A model generated the notes under the pieces. The model was given only the letters and a program-made list of their open reading frames with translations, had not been told where the DNA came from and searched no databases. 23,693 nucleotides of DNA, from assembly GCA_964467345.1 (NCBI GenBank), contig CAYXPY010000032.1, positions 1 through 23,693 of the forward strand, in the 5' to 3' direction. Every line of letters begins with the position of its first letter. Within the stretch, counting starts at the first letter, position 1. This document shows positions 1 through 6,605 of this stretch, piece after piece. The DNA is from SM1-50 sp964467345 (GTDB lineage: Archaea > Thermoplasmatota > E2 > DHVEG-1). Made by a program: the position numbers and the translations under genes.

Positions 1-2
1 TT

Positions 3-263
3 GGGGTAAAAGCGGTAATTACTAATGATGGAACAATGGATGTGAATGATATCGCTTGGCAAATCCACGTGGAAGGCGGCATCCTCGGGATGATCAATAA
101 AACCGTGAATGGGACCATCGACATCCCTGCAGGAGAAACCGTAACTGTGAGTACAGGAATGCTCTTGGGATTCGGCGCTATCTCTATCATCGCTACTGTA
201 GCTGGTAAAGAACAGACCGCTGAAGGGACACAGCTCATCATCTTCTCAATGGTGAAAAAGTAG
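3..263 (+). CDS. C-terminal fragment of a secreted protein with the shared CTD
   Basis: The reading frame is open from the window edge, so only the last 86 residues are visible and the N-terminus is missing. Methionines inside this stretch are not the true start. The visible part is almost entirely the C-terminal domain found in neighbouring proteins: it begins GVKAVITNDG, continues IHVEGGILG, has the hallmark LGFGAISI and ends FSMVKK. The closest match in the window is the end of the next gene, and both end in the same six residues. The fold is probably a CARDB/Ig-like beta sandwich (inference from the NxG and GG turns and the alternating hydrophobic pattern). The role of the domain is unknown; surface attachment or assembly is a guess. 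The ectodomain upstream cannot be seen. Confidence 0.85.
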   Translation, partial: GVKAVITNDGTMDVNDIAWQIHVEGGILGMINKTVNGTIDIPAGETVTVSTGMLLGFGAISIIATVAGKEQTAEGTQLIIFSMVKK

Positions 264-319
264 GGGGAATCCGTTCCCCTTCTTTTTCTTTAAAAAGGGA
301 GGAAAAGAAACATGAGAAA
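246..319 (+). repeat. Stop-to-start spacer repeat, copy 1
   Basis: This 74-bp stretch matches 1950-2023 with one mismatch (A308 versus G2012). It covers the last codons of one gene, the hairpin, the GGGAGG ribosome binding site and the first codons of the next gene. Near-identity across a non-coding junction suggests recent duplication of a whole gene unit or recombination at the junction. Confidence 0.9.
262..292 (+). terminator. Hairpin plus T-rich tract between genes
   Basis: Starting inside the stop codon, GGGGAA and TTCCCC form a 6-bp stem around TCCG, extendable by a G-T and an A-T pair, followed by TTCTTTTTCTTT. This is the form of an intrinsic terminator. It lies only about 20 bp before the next start codon and its ribosome binding site, which leaves no room for a separate promoter. 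It may therefore be a partial terminator or an RNA-processing/stability element inside an operon. The same element recurs at 1966-1996. Confidence 0.6.
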
Positions 320-1967
320 CAAAATCGTAGGAATAGTAGTATGTATGCTGGTGATAGCTACTGCGATACCCGCAGTCATATCGATAAAAAATAGTGAGAT
401 AGATACACAGGAGACCGGTCATCCTTTCATCGGGCGAAGAGCGCTTAGCACTCTATCAGATATTGAATCATATATAAATACTCAGATTGATGCAAAAGTC
501 CCAAGCCATCCTCTGACAAACAGAGGGGATTGGGGTTGGATTGAAACAGAAAAGATTACCATTCCAGAGGGAGGACAAAAATATTTTGGTCTTGACGTTG
601 CGATTGACGGTGATACCGCCCTCGTCGCTGCACCAGGTGATGATAATTGGAATGGATCTGTTTATGTGTTCACACGTGTTTGGAGCTGCGAGGGTTCTAC
701 CTGGACGCAACAACAAAAACTCACTCCCTCAGATCCTGGGGTAAATGATTGCTTTGGTGTTCGTATTGCTCTGCAAGGAGATACGGCGCTCATCGGAGCA
801 GACGATGAACTCTCGCAGGACGACCCCGGCGCTGTCTACGTGTTTACCCGTACAGGGAGAAACTGGACAGAGCAACAAATACTCACTCCTTCAGATGGCA
901 ATCCATTAGATGGGTTTGCTGATCCCGATTTTGATGGGGACACCGCTATCATCGGAGCAATTTTTGATGATGACATGGGAGTCGATGCAGGAGCTGCGTA
1001 CGTGTTCACCCGGACGGGTACCACCTGGACCCAACAAGCAAAACTCTACGCAGCGGATCCTGGTGAATCAGAATGGTTTGGTTATGATGTTTCTGTTGAT
1101 GGCGACACTGCCCTCATTACCACCTATGATTGGTGGAACGATACAGAAACCCCGGGGGCAGCCTATGTCTTTGTCCGCAACGGAACCACTTGGACTCAGC
1201 AAGCAAAGCTCGTCGGATCTGACACTGTACCAGGGGATACATTCGGTATTTACGCGGTTATCGATGGTGACACTGCTATCGTCGGGGCACCGAATGACGA
1301 TGAAATCGGACTTTATTCAGGGTCAGCGTTCGTGTTCACTCGTACAGGTACCACATGGACCGAACAAGCAAAACTCCATGGTTCAGATGAAGATGCGTAT
1401 GACTGGTTTGGCGGTGCTCTATCTCTTGAAGGTGACACGCTCTTTATCGGAGCAGCGGATGACGAAGAACTTGGAGCCGGTTCCGGTTCTGAATACGTAT
1501 TCACCCGTACAGGTACGACTTGGACCGAGCGGCAGTATCTCCTTGCATCAGACGGCAAACCAAACGATAATTTTGGCTGGCCTGTTTATCTCGATGGCAA
1601 CACCGCGTTTATCGGAGCATATTACGATCCTGACCATGGACCCAATTCCGGATCAGTTTATATATTCACAAAAACTGATTTAACATTCAGCATCACTGGC
1701 GGTCTTGGGATAAAAGCAGTCATCACAAACGCGGGAACTACAAAGGTCAATAATGTGCCCTGGTGGATCCATGTGGAAGGCGGCTTGCTTGGATACATGA
1801 ATAGAACCATGAATGGAACAATCAGCATGATTGCGGGAGAGAAAATATCGGTGGGAAAAATGATATTGTTTGGGTTCGGTCCGATCACGATCACTGCGAA
1901 AGTAGCGGATGAAGAACAAACCATCACAGGAACACAAATTCTGTTGTTTTCAATGGTGAAAAAGTAG
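312..1967 (+). CDS. Secreted seven-bladed FG-GAP-like beta-propeller protein with CTD
   Basis: A 551-residue protein with an N-terminal signal peptide (MRNKIVGIVVCMLVIATAIP) after a GGGAGG site. From about residue 92 to 455 there are seven repeats of roughly 52 residues with the pattern FGxxVxIDGDTAxxGAxxDD, GSxYVFTRTG, TWTxQxKLxxSD. Seven units are what a closed integrin-type (FG-GAP) beta propeller needs, and the acidic DGDT and DD loops could bind calcium. Residues 456-551 are the shared CTD (ITGGLGIK, HVEGGLLG, FGFGPITI, FSMVKK). The likely role is a cell-surface or secreted binding protein; the ligand is unknown. It sits in a same-strand series of secreted proteins and probably shares transcription with the flanking genes, because there is no clear promoter in the 48-bp gaps. 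Confidence 0.92.
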   Translation: MRNKIVGIVVCMLVIATAIPAVISIKNSEIDTQETGHPFIGRRALSTLSDIESYINTQIDAKVPSHPLTNRGDWGWIETEKITIPEGGQKYFGLDVAIDGDTALVAAPGDDNWNGSVYVFTRVWSCEGSTWTQQQKLTPSDPGVNDCFGVRIALQGDTALIGADDELSQDDPGAVYVFTRTGRNWTEQQILTPSDGNPLDGFADPDFDGDTAIIGAIFDDDMGVDAGAAYVFTRTGTTWTQQAKLYAADPGESEWFGYDVSVDGDTALITTYDWWNDTETPGAAYVFVRNGTTWTQQAKLVGSDTVPGDTFGIYAVIDGDTAIVGAPNDDEIGLYSGSAFVFTRTGTTWTEQAKLHGSDEDAYDWFGGALSLEGDTLFIGAADDEELGAGSGSEYVFTRTGTTWTERQYLLASDGKPNDNFGWPVYLDGNTAFIGAYYDPDHGPNSGSVYIFTKTDLTFSITGGLGIKAVITNAGTTKVNNVPWWIHVEGGLLGYMNRTMNGTISMIAGEKISVGKMILFGFGPITITAKVADEEQTITGTQILLFSMVKK

Positions 1968-2023
1968 GGGGAATCCGTTCCCCTTCTTTTTCTTTAAAAA
2001 GGGAGGAAAAGGAACATGAGAAA
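1950..2023 (+). repeat. Stop-to-start spacer repeat, copy 2
   Basis: Second copy of the unit at 246-319, offset 1704 bp, with one mismatch. It carries the coding end FSMVKK, the hairpin, the T-rich tract, the ribosome binding site and the first codons of the next gene. Confidence 0.9.
1966..1996 (+). terminator. Hairpin plus T-rich tract, second copy
   Basis: Identical in sequence to the element at 262-292: a GGGGAA/TTCCCC stem with TCCG loop starting in the stop codon, then TTCTTTTTCTTT. The next start codon is about 20 bp away. As in the first copy, either a leaky terminator or an intercistronic RNA element is possible. Confidence 0.6.
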
Positions 2024-3485
2024 AAAGATCATAGGAATCGTAATGTTTATGCTGGTAGCCACAACCGTGGTATCTGCGACACAGGTCGATGTGACAAAAA
2101 CGATAGAAACGAAACCATCCGGGGAAATGTCGCATTGGAAGACGACCATTCAAGCATCATCGGAACCTGCCTTGTTTGACTGGTGGTGTGTCGATCAAAA
2201 ACAAACACATCAGGATAGATATGGTATGACACTAACACCACCTGCGATATATGCCCAACGTTTCACCCCGACAAAAGATAAACTCACTGCGGTCTCATTA
2301 TTTATTTTCAAAGGTGGGGCTCCTCCAGGTTCAGTTCTCATAACTGTTTCCATTAAAGACAATTTAACCGGGTCAGATCTTGCGACAAAAACAATAGACA
2401 CCAGTGCGGTTACAATTAAGAGTAAGGGTTCATGGGTGTTGTTTGATTTTGAAGATATTTCACTCATTCCAGAGAATACCTATTACCTTGTGTGTTCAGG
2501 TGACGCTGGTGATGATACCAACGCCTATTGCTGGTTTTATTCCGATAATGATACATATACCCGGGGAGACGCATGGATAAAATTTTCTGAGACTTCAGTC
2601 TGGGTGACACTGGAACAAGCAGGGATTGGAGCGGATTTCTGTTTCAAGACCTATTTCCGAAAACCAATCGATGTCTCCTCGACTCAAAAAACCAACGAAA
2701 ACATGGCTCCAATCAACTATGAGGTTGATGTCCCGGTGTGGAAAAAAGGGGACTCATGGACTTTTAATGAACATAATACGATGTATCGGTACTTGAGTAA
2801 TGGAACGTTATGGTTTACATGGTCTCGCAATGATACACTCACGAGTACAGTAATTGATGACACGGGAGGCAATTATACGATTAAGGAGAGTTCTACAGAT
2901 AATGGAGGGATTGCGATGATCGGTTCGTATCGATTAAAATTTACTCCGTTTACTAAATTTACCGATGAATTTACAATCAGAAAAACCGATCTCGTTTATT
3001 ATCATCAATTGTTTGTGGATAAAGGGTTTGTATTCTGGTTGTTTGGAAAAATTAATTTCCCCCTCCCTGCACGATATTATCTTCTTAGTGAAGCATCATA
3101 TAAGAGTCCTAAGGTGGATTTACCATTTCCTTTGATTGCAGGAAAACAGGGTAATCTGCCGGGTTATTCTTACACGTATCAAGAAAAAATTACACTTTAC
3201 TGGGGGCTCATTACGCTCTATGACCTTCCAAAAGAAAATTTTACTCAAGGTCCAGTACCTTATCATTGTGAGATGGCGGAAATCACTGTCCCAGCTGGAA
3301 CCTATAACGCCTACAACGTCTCAGTAGATGTTCCTAATGGTCTTCATGGACATTATTCCAATTGGTTGTACTATGTTCCTGAAATAGGCCATACAGCGAA
3401 AGTATACAAATATTTCACTGATGGTGCTGGAAAACTCATTCAAACATATAGTTATGAGTTAGTCGATTTCAACTACACACCGTAA
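2016..3485 (+). CDS. Secreted two-domain protein, function unknown
   Basis: A 489-residue protein with the cluster-type signal peptide (MRKKIIGIVMFMLVATTVVS) and a GGGAGG site. Residues about 45-215 look like a beta-sandwich carbohydrate-binding/choice-of-anchor type domain (QRFTPTKDKLTAVSLFI, FDFEDISLIPENTYYLVCSG). Residues about 240-485 begin with WKKGDSWTF and end with an AGTYNAYNV and YYVPEIGHTAKV pattern. That pattern resembles DUF3108/LolA-like surface proteins seen in other archaea, but I make this comparison from memory and it is uncertain. Unlike its neighbours it lacks the shared CTD and shows no C-terminal membrane segment, so it is probably released or held by partners. It follows the propeller gene after 48 bp and is probably cotranscribed. 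Confidence 0.85.
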   Translation: MRKKIIGIVMFMLVATTVVSATQVDVTKTIETKPSGEMSHWKTTIQASSEPALFDWWCVDQKQTHQDRYGMTLTPPAIYAQRFTPTKDKLTAVSLFIFKGGAPPGSVLITVSIKDNLTGSDLATKTIDTSAVTIKSKGSWVLFDFEDISLIPENTYYLVCSGDAGDDTNAYCWFYSDNDTYTRGDAWIKFSETSVWVTLEQAGIGADFCFKTYFRKPIDVSSTQKTNENMAPINYEVDVPVWKKGDSWTFNEHNTMYRYLSNGTLWFTWSRNDTLTSTVIDDTGGNYTIKESSTDNGGIAMIGSYRLKFTPFTKFTDEFTIRKTDLVYYHQLFVDKGFVFWLFGKINFPLPARYYLLSEASYKSPKVDLPFPLIAGKQGNLPGYSYTYQEKITLYWGLITLYDLPKENFTQGPVPYHCEMAEITVPAGTYNAYNVSVDVPNGLHGHYSNWLYYVPEIGHTAKVYKYFTDGAGKLIQTYSYELVDFNYTP

Positions 3486-3492
3486 ATTCATG

Positions 3493-3517
3493 GTTCAAGT
3501 CTCAACTGGTCTTGAAC
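3493..3517 (+). terminator. Inverted repeat after the stop codon
   Basis: GTTCAAG (3493-3499) and CTTGAAC (3511-3517) form a perfect 7-bp stem with an 11-base loop, eight bases after the preceding stop codon. No strong T-run follows, only GGGTCTTT. A weak terminator or a 3' end stabiliser is plausible. Confidence 0.35.
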
Positions 3518-3611
3518 ATTGGGTCTTTGAGAGGAGGTAAAAAAATAGGAACGGGAGGCTGGCAGGAGGTATGAATCTTCATATTTGGCCCCTTAAGAAT
3601 ATGTTCTTTTT

Positions 3612-3733
3612 ACTGCCACTCCCACTCTCAAGACATTCAGAGGTAAAAAATTAAGGAAGGAAAAAAGGAGGAAAAGAAACTTGAGAAACAAAATCGTAGG
3701 AATCATAATGTTGATGCTGGTGATAGCTACTGC
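3612..3733 (+). repeat. Leader plus signal-peptide repeat, copy 1
   Basis: This 122-bp stretch matches 4730-4851 (offset 1118) with two differences: T versus A at the start codon, and one G/C change in codon 7. It includes about 69 bp of untranslated leader (from ACTGCCACTCCCACTCTC to the AGGAGG site) and the signal-peptide codons. Weaker similarity continues upstream to about 3530. Confidence 0.9.
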
Positions 3734-4643
3734 GTTCTCTGCAGTAGCGACGACAATCACAAAAGAAAAATCTCCTTGGGATCAAAACCGTAGTAATCGT
3801 GGTGGACTGTTCACACAATTACCCAAAAATCCAGGATATGATGTCAATGACTGGTTCGCCTATCATAGTGCTATTTTTTGTGGCGATTGTTATCAATCTT
3901 ATGAGATGTTTACAGATGTTGGAGGTCCTATTCAAGGGATTCATTGGTGGGGGATGAGTTGTATCGATAATGATTCTTCATATACACCTGGTGATCCTGT
4001 GGGAATGACCTTCAATATCACCTTTTACCAGGATAATAATACAAAACCCGGAGAAATTTTTTACACCTACAGTAACGTTCATCCCACCATCATTGCAACT
4101 GGGGTTCTCTATCCGGAGTCACCTCCTAATGAACTGTATTTCTTCGAATACAACCTCAGTTCAAGCTGTGACTTGTCCACCGGATGGGTTTCAATTTTCA
4201 GCACAGGAAGTGAGAACAATTGTAGTTTCTTTTGGATGGAATCTTCTACTGGTGACAGGAACGCTTTTAACACCTTAAATGGAAATAAATGGGACTCCCC
4301 TCGACTTGGTCTTTCCTTGGTGCTAACAGATGGCACGAAATCATCTCTTGAAATTGTAGAGATGAAAGGTGGATTTGGTGTTTCCCTGGGGATTCAGAAT
4401 ACAGGAAATGACCTGGTGAAAATGTACCCAATCGACTTTATCGTACAAGGTGGTATACTTAAGAAAATTGATATACGTGCTGGAGGAACGATCTCAAGTC
4501 TTGCTCCTGGCGACACAACACCTTTAGCGACAGGGATGTTTTTTGGATTTGGCAAACTCACGATCTTTGTCGTCGGGGATGGAATGATAGCTTATAAGCA
4601 AGGCAAACAACTGCTTCTCTACACTCTCGTTCAGAACACCTAA
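3681..4643 (+). CDS. Secreted beta-sandwich protein with CTD, TTG start
   Basis: A 320-residue protein. The start is TTG: the position aligns exactly with the ATG of the next gene within an otherwise near-identical leader, and AGGAGG lies 9 bases before it. The signal peptide is MRNKIVGIIMLMLVIATAFS. Residues about 45-215 form a Cys- and aromatic-rich beta-sandwich-like domain (FCGDCYQSY near the start, PGDPVGMTFNITFYQDN, then WVSIFSTGS), probably lectin- or choice-of-anchor-like. Residues about 218-320 are the shared CTD (MKGGFGVSLGIQNTGN, QGGILKKID, FFGFGKLTI, LLLYTLVQ). A binding role outside the cell is inferred; no catalytic motif is visible. Confidence 0.87.
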   Translation: MRNKIVGIIMLMLVIATAFSAVATTITKEKSPWDQNRSNRGGLFTQLPKNPGYDVNDWFAYHSAIFCGDCYQSYEMFTDVGGPIQGIHWWGMSCIDNDSSYTPGDPVGMTFNITFYQDNNTKPGEIFYTYSNVHPTIIATGVLYPESPPNELYFFEYNLSSSCDLSTGWVSIFSTGSENNCSFFWMESSTGDRNAFNTLNGNKWDSPRLGLSLVLTDGTKSSLEIVEMKGGFGVSLGIQNTGNDLVKMYPIDFIVQGGILKKIDIRAGGTISSLAPGDTTPLATGMFFGFGKLTIFVVGDGMIAYKQGKQLLLYTLVQNT

Positions 4644-4729
4644 TCAGGGGGATGCGATAGAAAAAAGGACAGGAGGTGAGCAGGAAGGTTGACGCTTCAT
4701 AGTTGCACGTGTACAGATATCTTCCTTTA

Positions 4730-4851
4730 ACTGCCACTCCCACTCTCAAGACATTCAGAGGTAAAAAATTAAGGAAGGAAAAAAGGAGGAAAAGAAACAT
4801 GAGAAACAAAATCGTAGCAATCATAATGTTGATGCTGGTGATAGCTACTGC
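4730..4851 (+). repeat. Leader plus signal-peptide repeat, copy 2
   Basis: Second copy of the 122-bp unit at 3612-3733, with ATG instead of TTG at the start codon. The untranslated part is as conserved as the coding part, which points to recent duplication or gene conversion rather than selection on the protein alone. Confidence 0.9.
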
Positions 4852-6427
4852 ACTGCCTTGTTTAAGTGCAGTCAATGAACAACAAAAAACCACTGTTTGG
4901 ATTGAACCCCTGGATATCCAAGCAGAATTTGGGACACTGGAGGGTAAGAAAATAGAGCTCGGTCAACACCGGTTACTGAATCCGAGTGGTACTCCTGCGT
5001 TTACTGGACCGGACAATCAACTTCATCCAGCTATTGTGCGAACAGAATCTGAACTTCTCGGAGCCATCTACTTTGATGCTGATTTGCAGAATTGCTCCTG
5101 GGCAACGTCCACTGATGATGGTGCCACGTGGACCCATGTGATTACAGATAATCTCTCGTACGATTACCCGTCGTTTAAGTTATGGGCAGAAGACCGTGTG
5201 TATGGCACCGCGGTTCCAACCCCCATCCCTGAATTCGGCTATGGTGGAATGACCCTTCTAGCGGAATTCCCCGACCTCCATGATCCTGCGGCCATAAATT
5301 CCTATGGCTGGTGGTGGAATGCGACAACACCTGACTACAACTACGGGTTCCATCATATGATTGATTGTGATCTTGCCTGTGATGATAGTCAGAGCATTCA
5401 GGAATACGGGCTGATGAGCTGTATTATGAGCAAAACCAATGACCAGGAAAACCTCACCAACATCCCATTCATGCAATGGGCAGACCCCGAGGGATTCCCC
5501 ATGGTTTGGGGACGTTGGATAACAACTTATCAACACTGTGCTCATACTGACTGTGCCATCGATCCAGTGAAAGTCGGGGCTTATCAATGGATGTATGGTG
5601 TCTACGATTGGCATGACACTGTCTCTGATTCATGGAAACTCATTCTTGACCATAGAGATTTTGAAAATTTACTAACGGGATATGCAGGGAAAATTACGGG
5701 CATCGGCAATCTCCAATATCCCGCCATCTCCGTCTATAATCACCATCTAATCATCCTTGCGGAAACCGATGAAAACGGCAATAAAGACATCATCTGCCTG
5801 TATTCAGACAATGGATGGAATGACATTCAAAGCAGCTTTGTGGTATCCACATCATCTGATGAACGATATCCTGATATAAACCATATTCAAGATACAACGT
5901 TTCTCTGCACCTTTGTATGTGACAGCACACTTTATAAATCCGTATCCGAGGATGGTGGCGCAACCTGGAGTACACCAGAGGTTGTTGATACCGACGTTGT
6001 TGAGGAATATAAAACCGCAGATCTCTCTGAATATGCGATGAAAGCCCTCTATGAGGTCAACAAGGGAGACGATATCGATATTTACTACTCCACGGTGAGT
6101 GAGGGACCACGATATCCTCAGCTCAACATAACCTCGATTACTGGTGGCCTTGGTATCACCACCGAGGTGAAAAATACCGGTGGCTGTGATGCGACGAATG
6201 TGACGACAACCATCATGGTGACTGGTGGTCTGCTTAAAAAAATTAACGTCACCGGTTCTGATATCGCTGCTCTCCTTGCCTTTGATGAAGTAACGTCAGT
6301 GAAAACCGGGATGTTCCCTGGTTTTGGTCAGATAGAAATAACGGTCTGTTCGCAATGTGCTGAAGGAAGATCTTGTTCGCAGACGAAAAAAGGGTTCCAA
6401 CTCTTTATCTTCTCGATAGTGAAATAG
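4799..6427 (+). CDS. Secreted Asp-box (sialidase-like) protein with CTD
   Basis: A 542-residue protein. The start is ATG 4799, chosen because AGGAGG precedes it and because it gives the cluster signal peptide (MRNKIVAIIMLMLVIATALP); an in-frame ATG at 4703 lies in the leader repeat. Two Asp-box (BNR) motifs are visible, STDDGATW at residues 104-111 and SEDGGATW at 383-390, typical of sialidase-like beta propellers. Catalytic sialidase residues (the Arg triad) are not obvious, so enzymatic activity is not claimed. Residues about 440-542 are the shared CTD (ITGGLGITTEVKNTGG, VTGGLLKKIN, FPGFGQIEIT, FQLFIFSIVK), with three extra cysteines near the end (CSQCAEGRSC). It is the last gene of the tandem series; a T-rich tract follows the stop. 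Confidence 0.87.
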   Translation: MRNKIVAIIMLMLVIATALPCLSAVNEQQKTTVWIEPLDIQAEFGTLEGKKIELGQHRLLNPSGTPAFTGPDNQLHPAIVRTESELLGAIYFDADLQNCSWATSTDDGATWTHVITDNLSYDYPSFKLWAEDRVYGTAVPTPIPEFGYGGMTLLAEFPDLHDPAAINSYGWWWNATTPDYNYGFHHMIDCDLACDDSQSIQEYGLMSCIMSKTNDQENLTNIPFMQWADPEGFPMVWGRWITTYQHCAHTDCAIDPVKVGAYQWMYGVYDWHDTVSDSWKLILDHRDFENLLTGYAGKITGIGNLQYPAISVYNHHLIILAETDENGNKDIICLYSDNGWNDIQSSFVVSTSSDERYPDINHIQDTTFLCTFVCDSTLYKSVSEDGGATWSTPEVVDTDVVEEYKTADLSEYAMKALYEVNKGDDIDIYYSTVSEGPRYPQLNITSITGGLGITTEVKNTGGCDATNVTTTIMVTGGLLKKINVTGSDIAALLAFDEVTSVKTGMFPGFGQIEITVCSQCAEGRSCSQTKKGFQLFIFSIVK

Positions 6428-6439
6428 GGAATTCTCACC

Positions 6440-6462
6440 TCTCTTTTTTTCTTTTTTTTTCG
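6440..6462 (+). terminator. T-rich tract after the sialidase-like gene
   Basis: Two long T-runs (CTCTTTTTTTC then TTTTTTTTT) follow the stop codon by about 13 bp. Archaeal transcription can terminate at T-runs without a strong hairpin. A promoter for the next gene lies just downstream. Confidence 0.5.
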
Positions 6463-6480
6463 GATTAATACCTAGTATTC

Positions 6481-6490
6481 TTTTATATAC
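6481..6490 (+). promoter_or_regulatory. Candidate TATA box for the DUF2341/LamG gene
   Basis: TTTTATATAC is a good archaeal TATA box. A start of transcription about 25 bp downstream, near 6511, would give a leader of roughly 95 bases containing a start-stop element (6532-6549) and a hairpin (6562-6578). Confidence 0.5.
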
Positions 6491-6531
6491 ACCCTTTTAA
6501 TGTTTCTGTTTTGTAGGGGTATGGTTTTTAT

Positions 6532-6549
6532 AGGAGGACCGTGATGTAA
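6532..6549 (+). promoter_or_regulatory. Shine-Dalgarno followed by a start-stop minimal ORF
   Basis: AGGAGG (6532-6537) is followed after six bases by ATG TAA (6544-6549), with GTG directly in front of the ATG. Ribosomes could initiate here and stop at once. It lies in the leader of the gene at 6606, ahead of a hairpin, so it may act as a regulatory stalling site, or it may be a relic of a lost gene start. Confidence 0.35.
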
Positions 6550-6561
6550 AATAGGATAAAT

Positions 6562-6578
6562 GCTTAGGAACCCTAAGC
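6562..6578 (+). promoter_or_regulatory. 7-bp hairpin in the leader
   Basis: GCTTAGG-AAC-CCTAAGC is a perfect 7-bp inverted repeat with a 3-base loop, 14 bases before the GGAGGAGG ribosome binding site of the next gene. There is no T-run after it, so it is more likely an RNA structure or an operator than a terminator. Confidence 0.4.
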
Positions 6579-6605
6579 GAAAAAATTGAATGGAGGAGGA
6601 AACAT

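Noticed and set aside
910..1683. 257-codon open frame in another frame of the propeller gene
   Set aside because: It arises from the repetitive DNA of the seven repeats; the real frame has a signal peptide, repeats and CTD, while this one has no start signals or domain.
4703..4798. Upstream ATG start for the Asp-box gene
   Set aside because: It lies in the untranslated leader repeat and would put 32 basic residues before the signal peptide; AGGAGG and the paralogous gene support ATG 4799.
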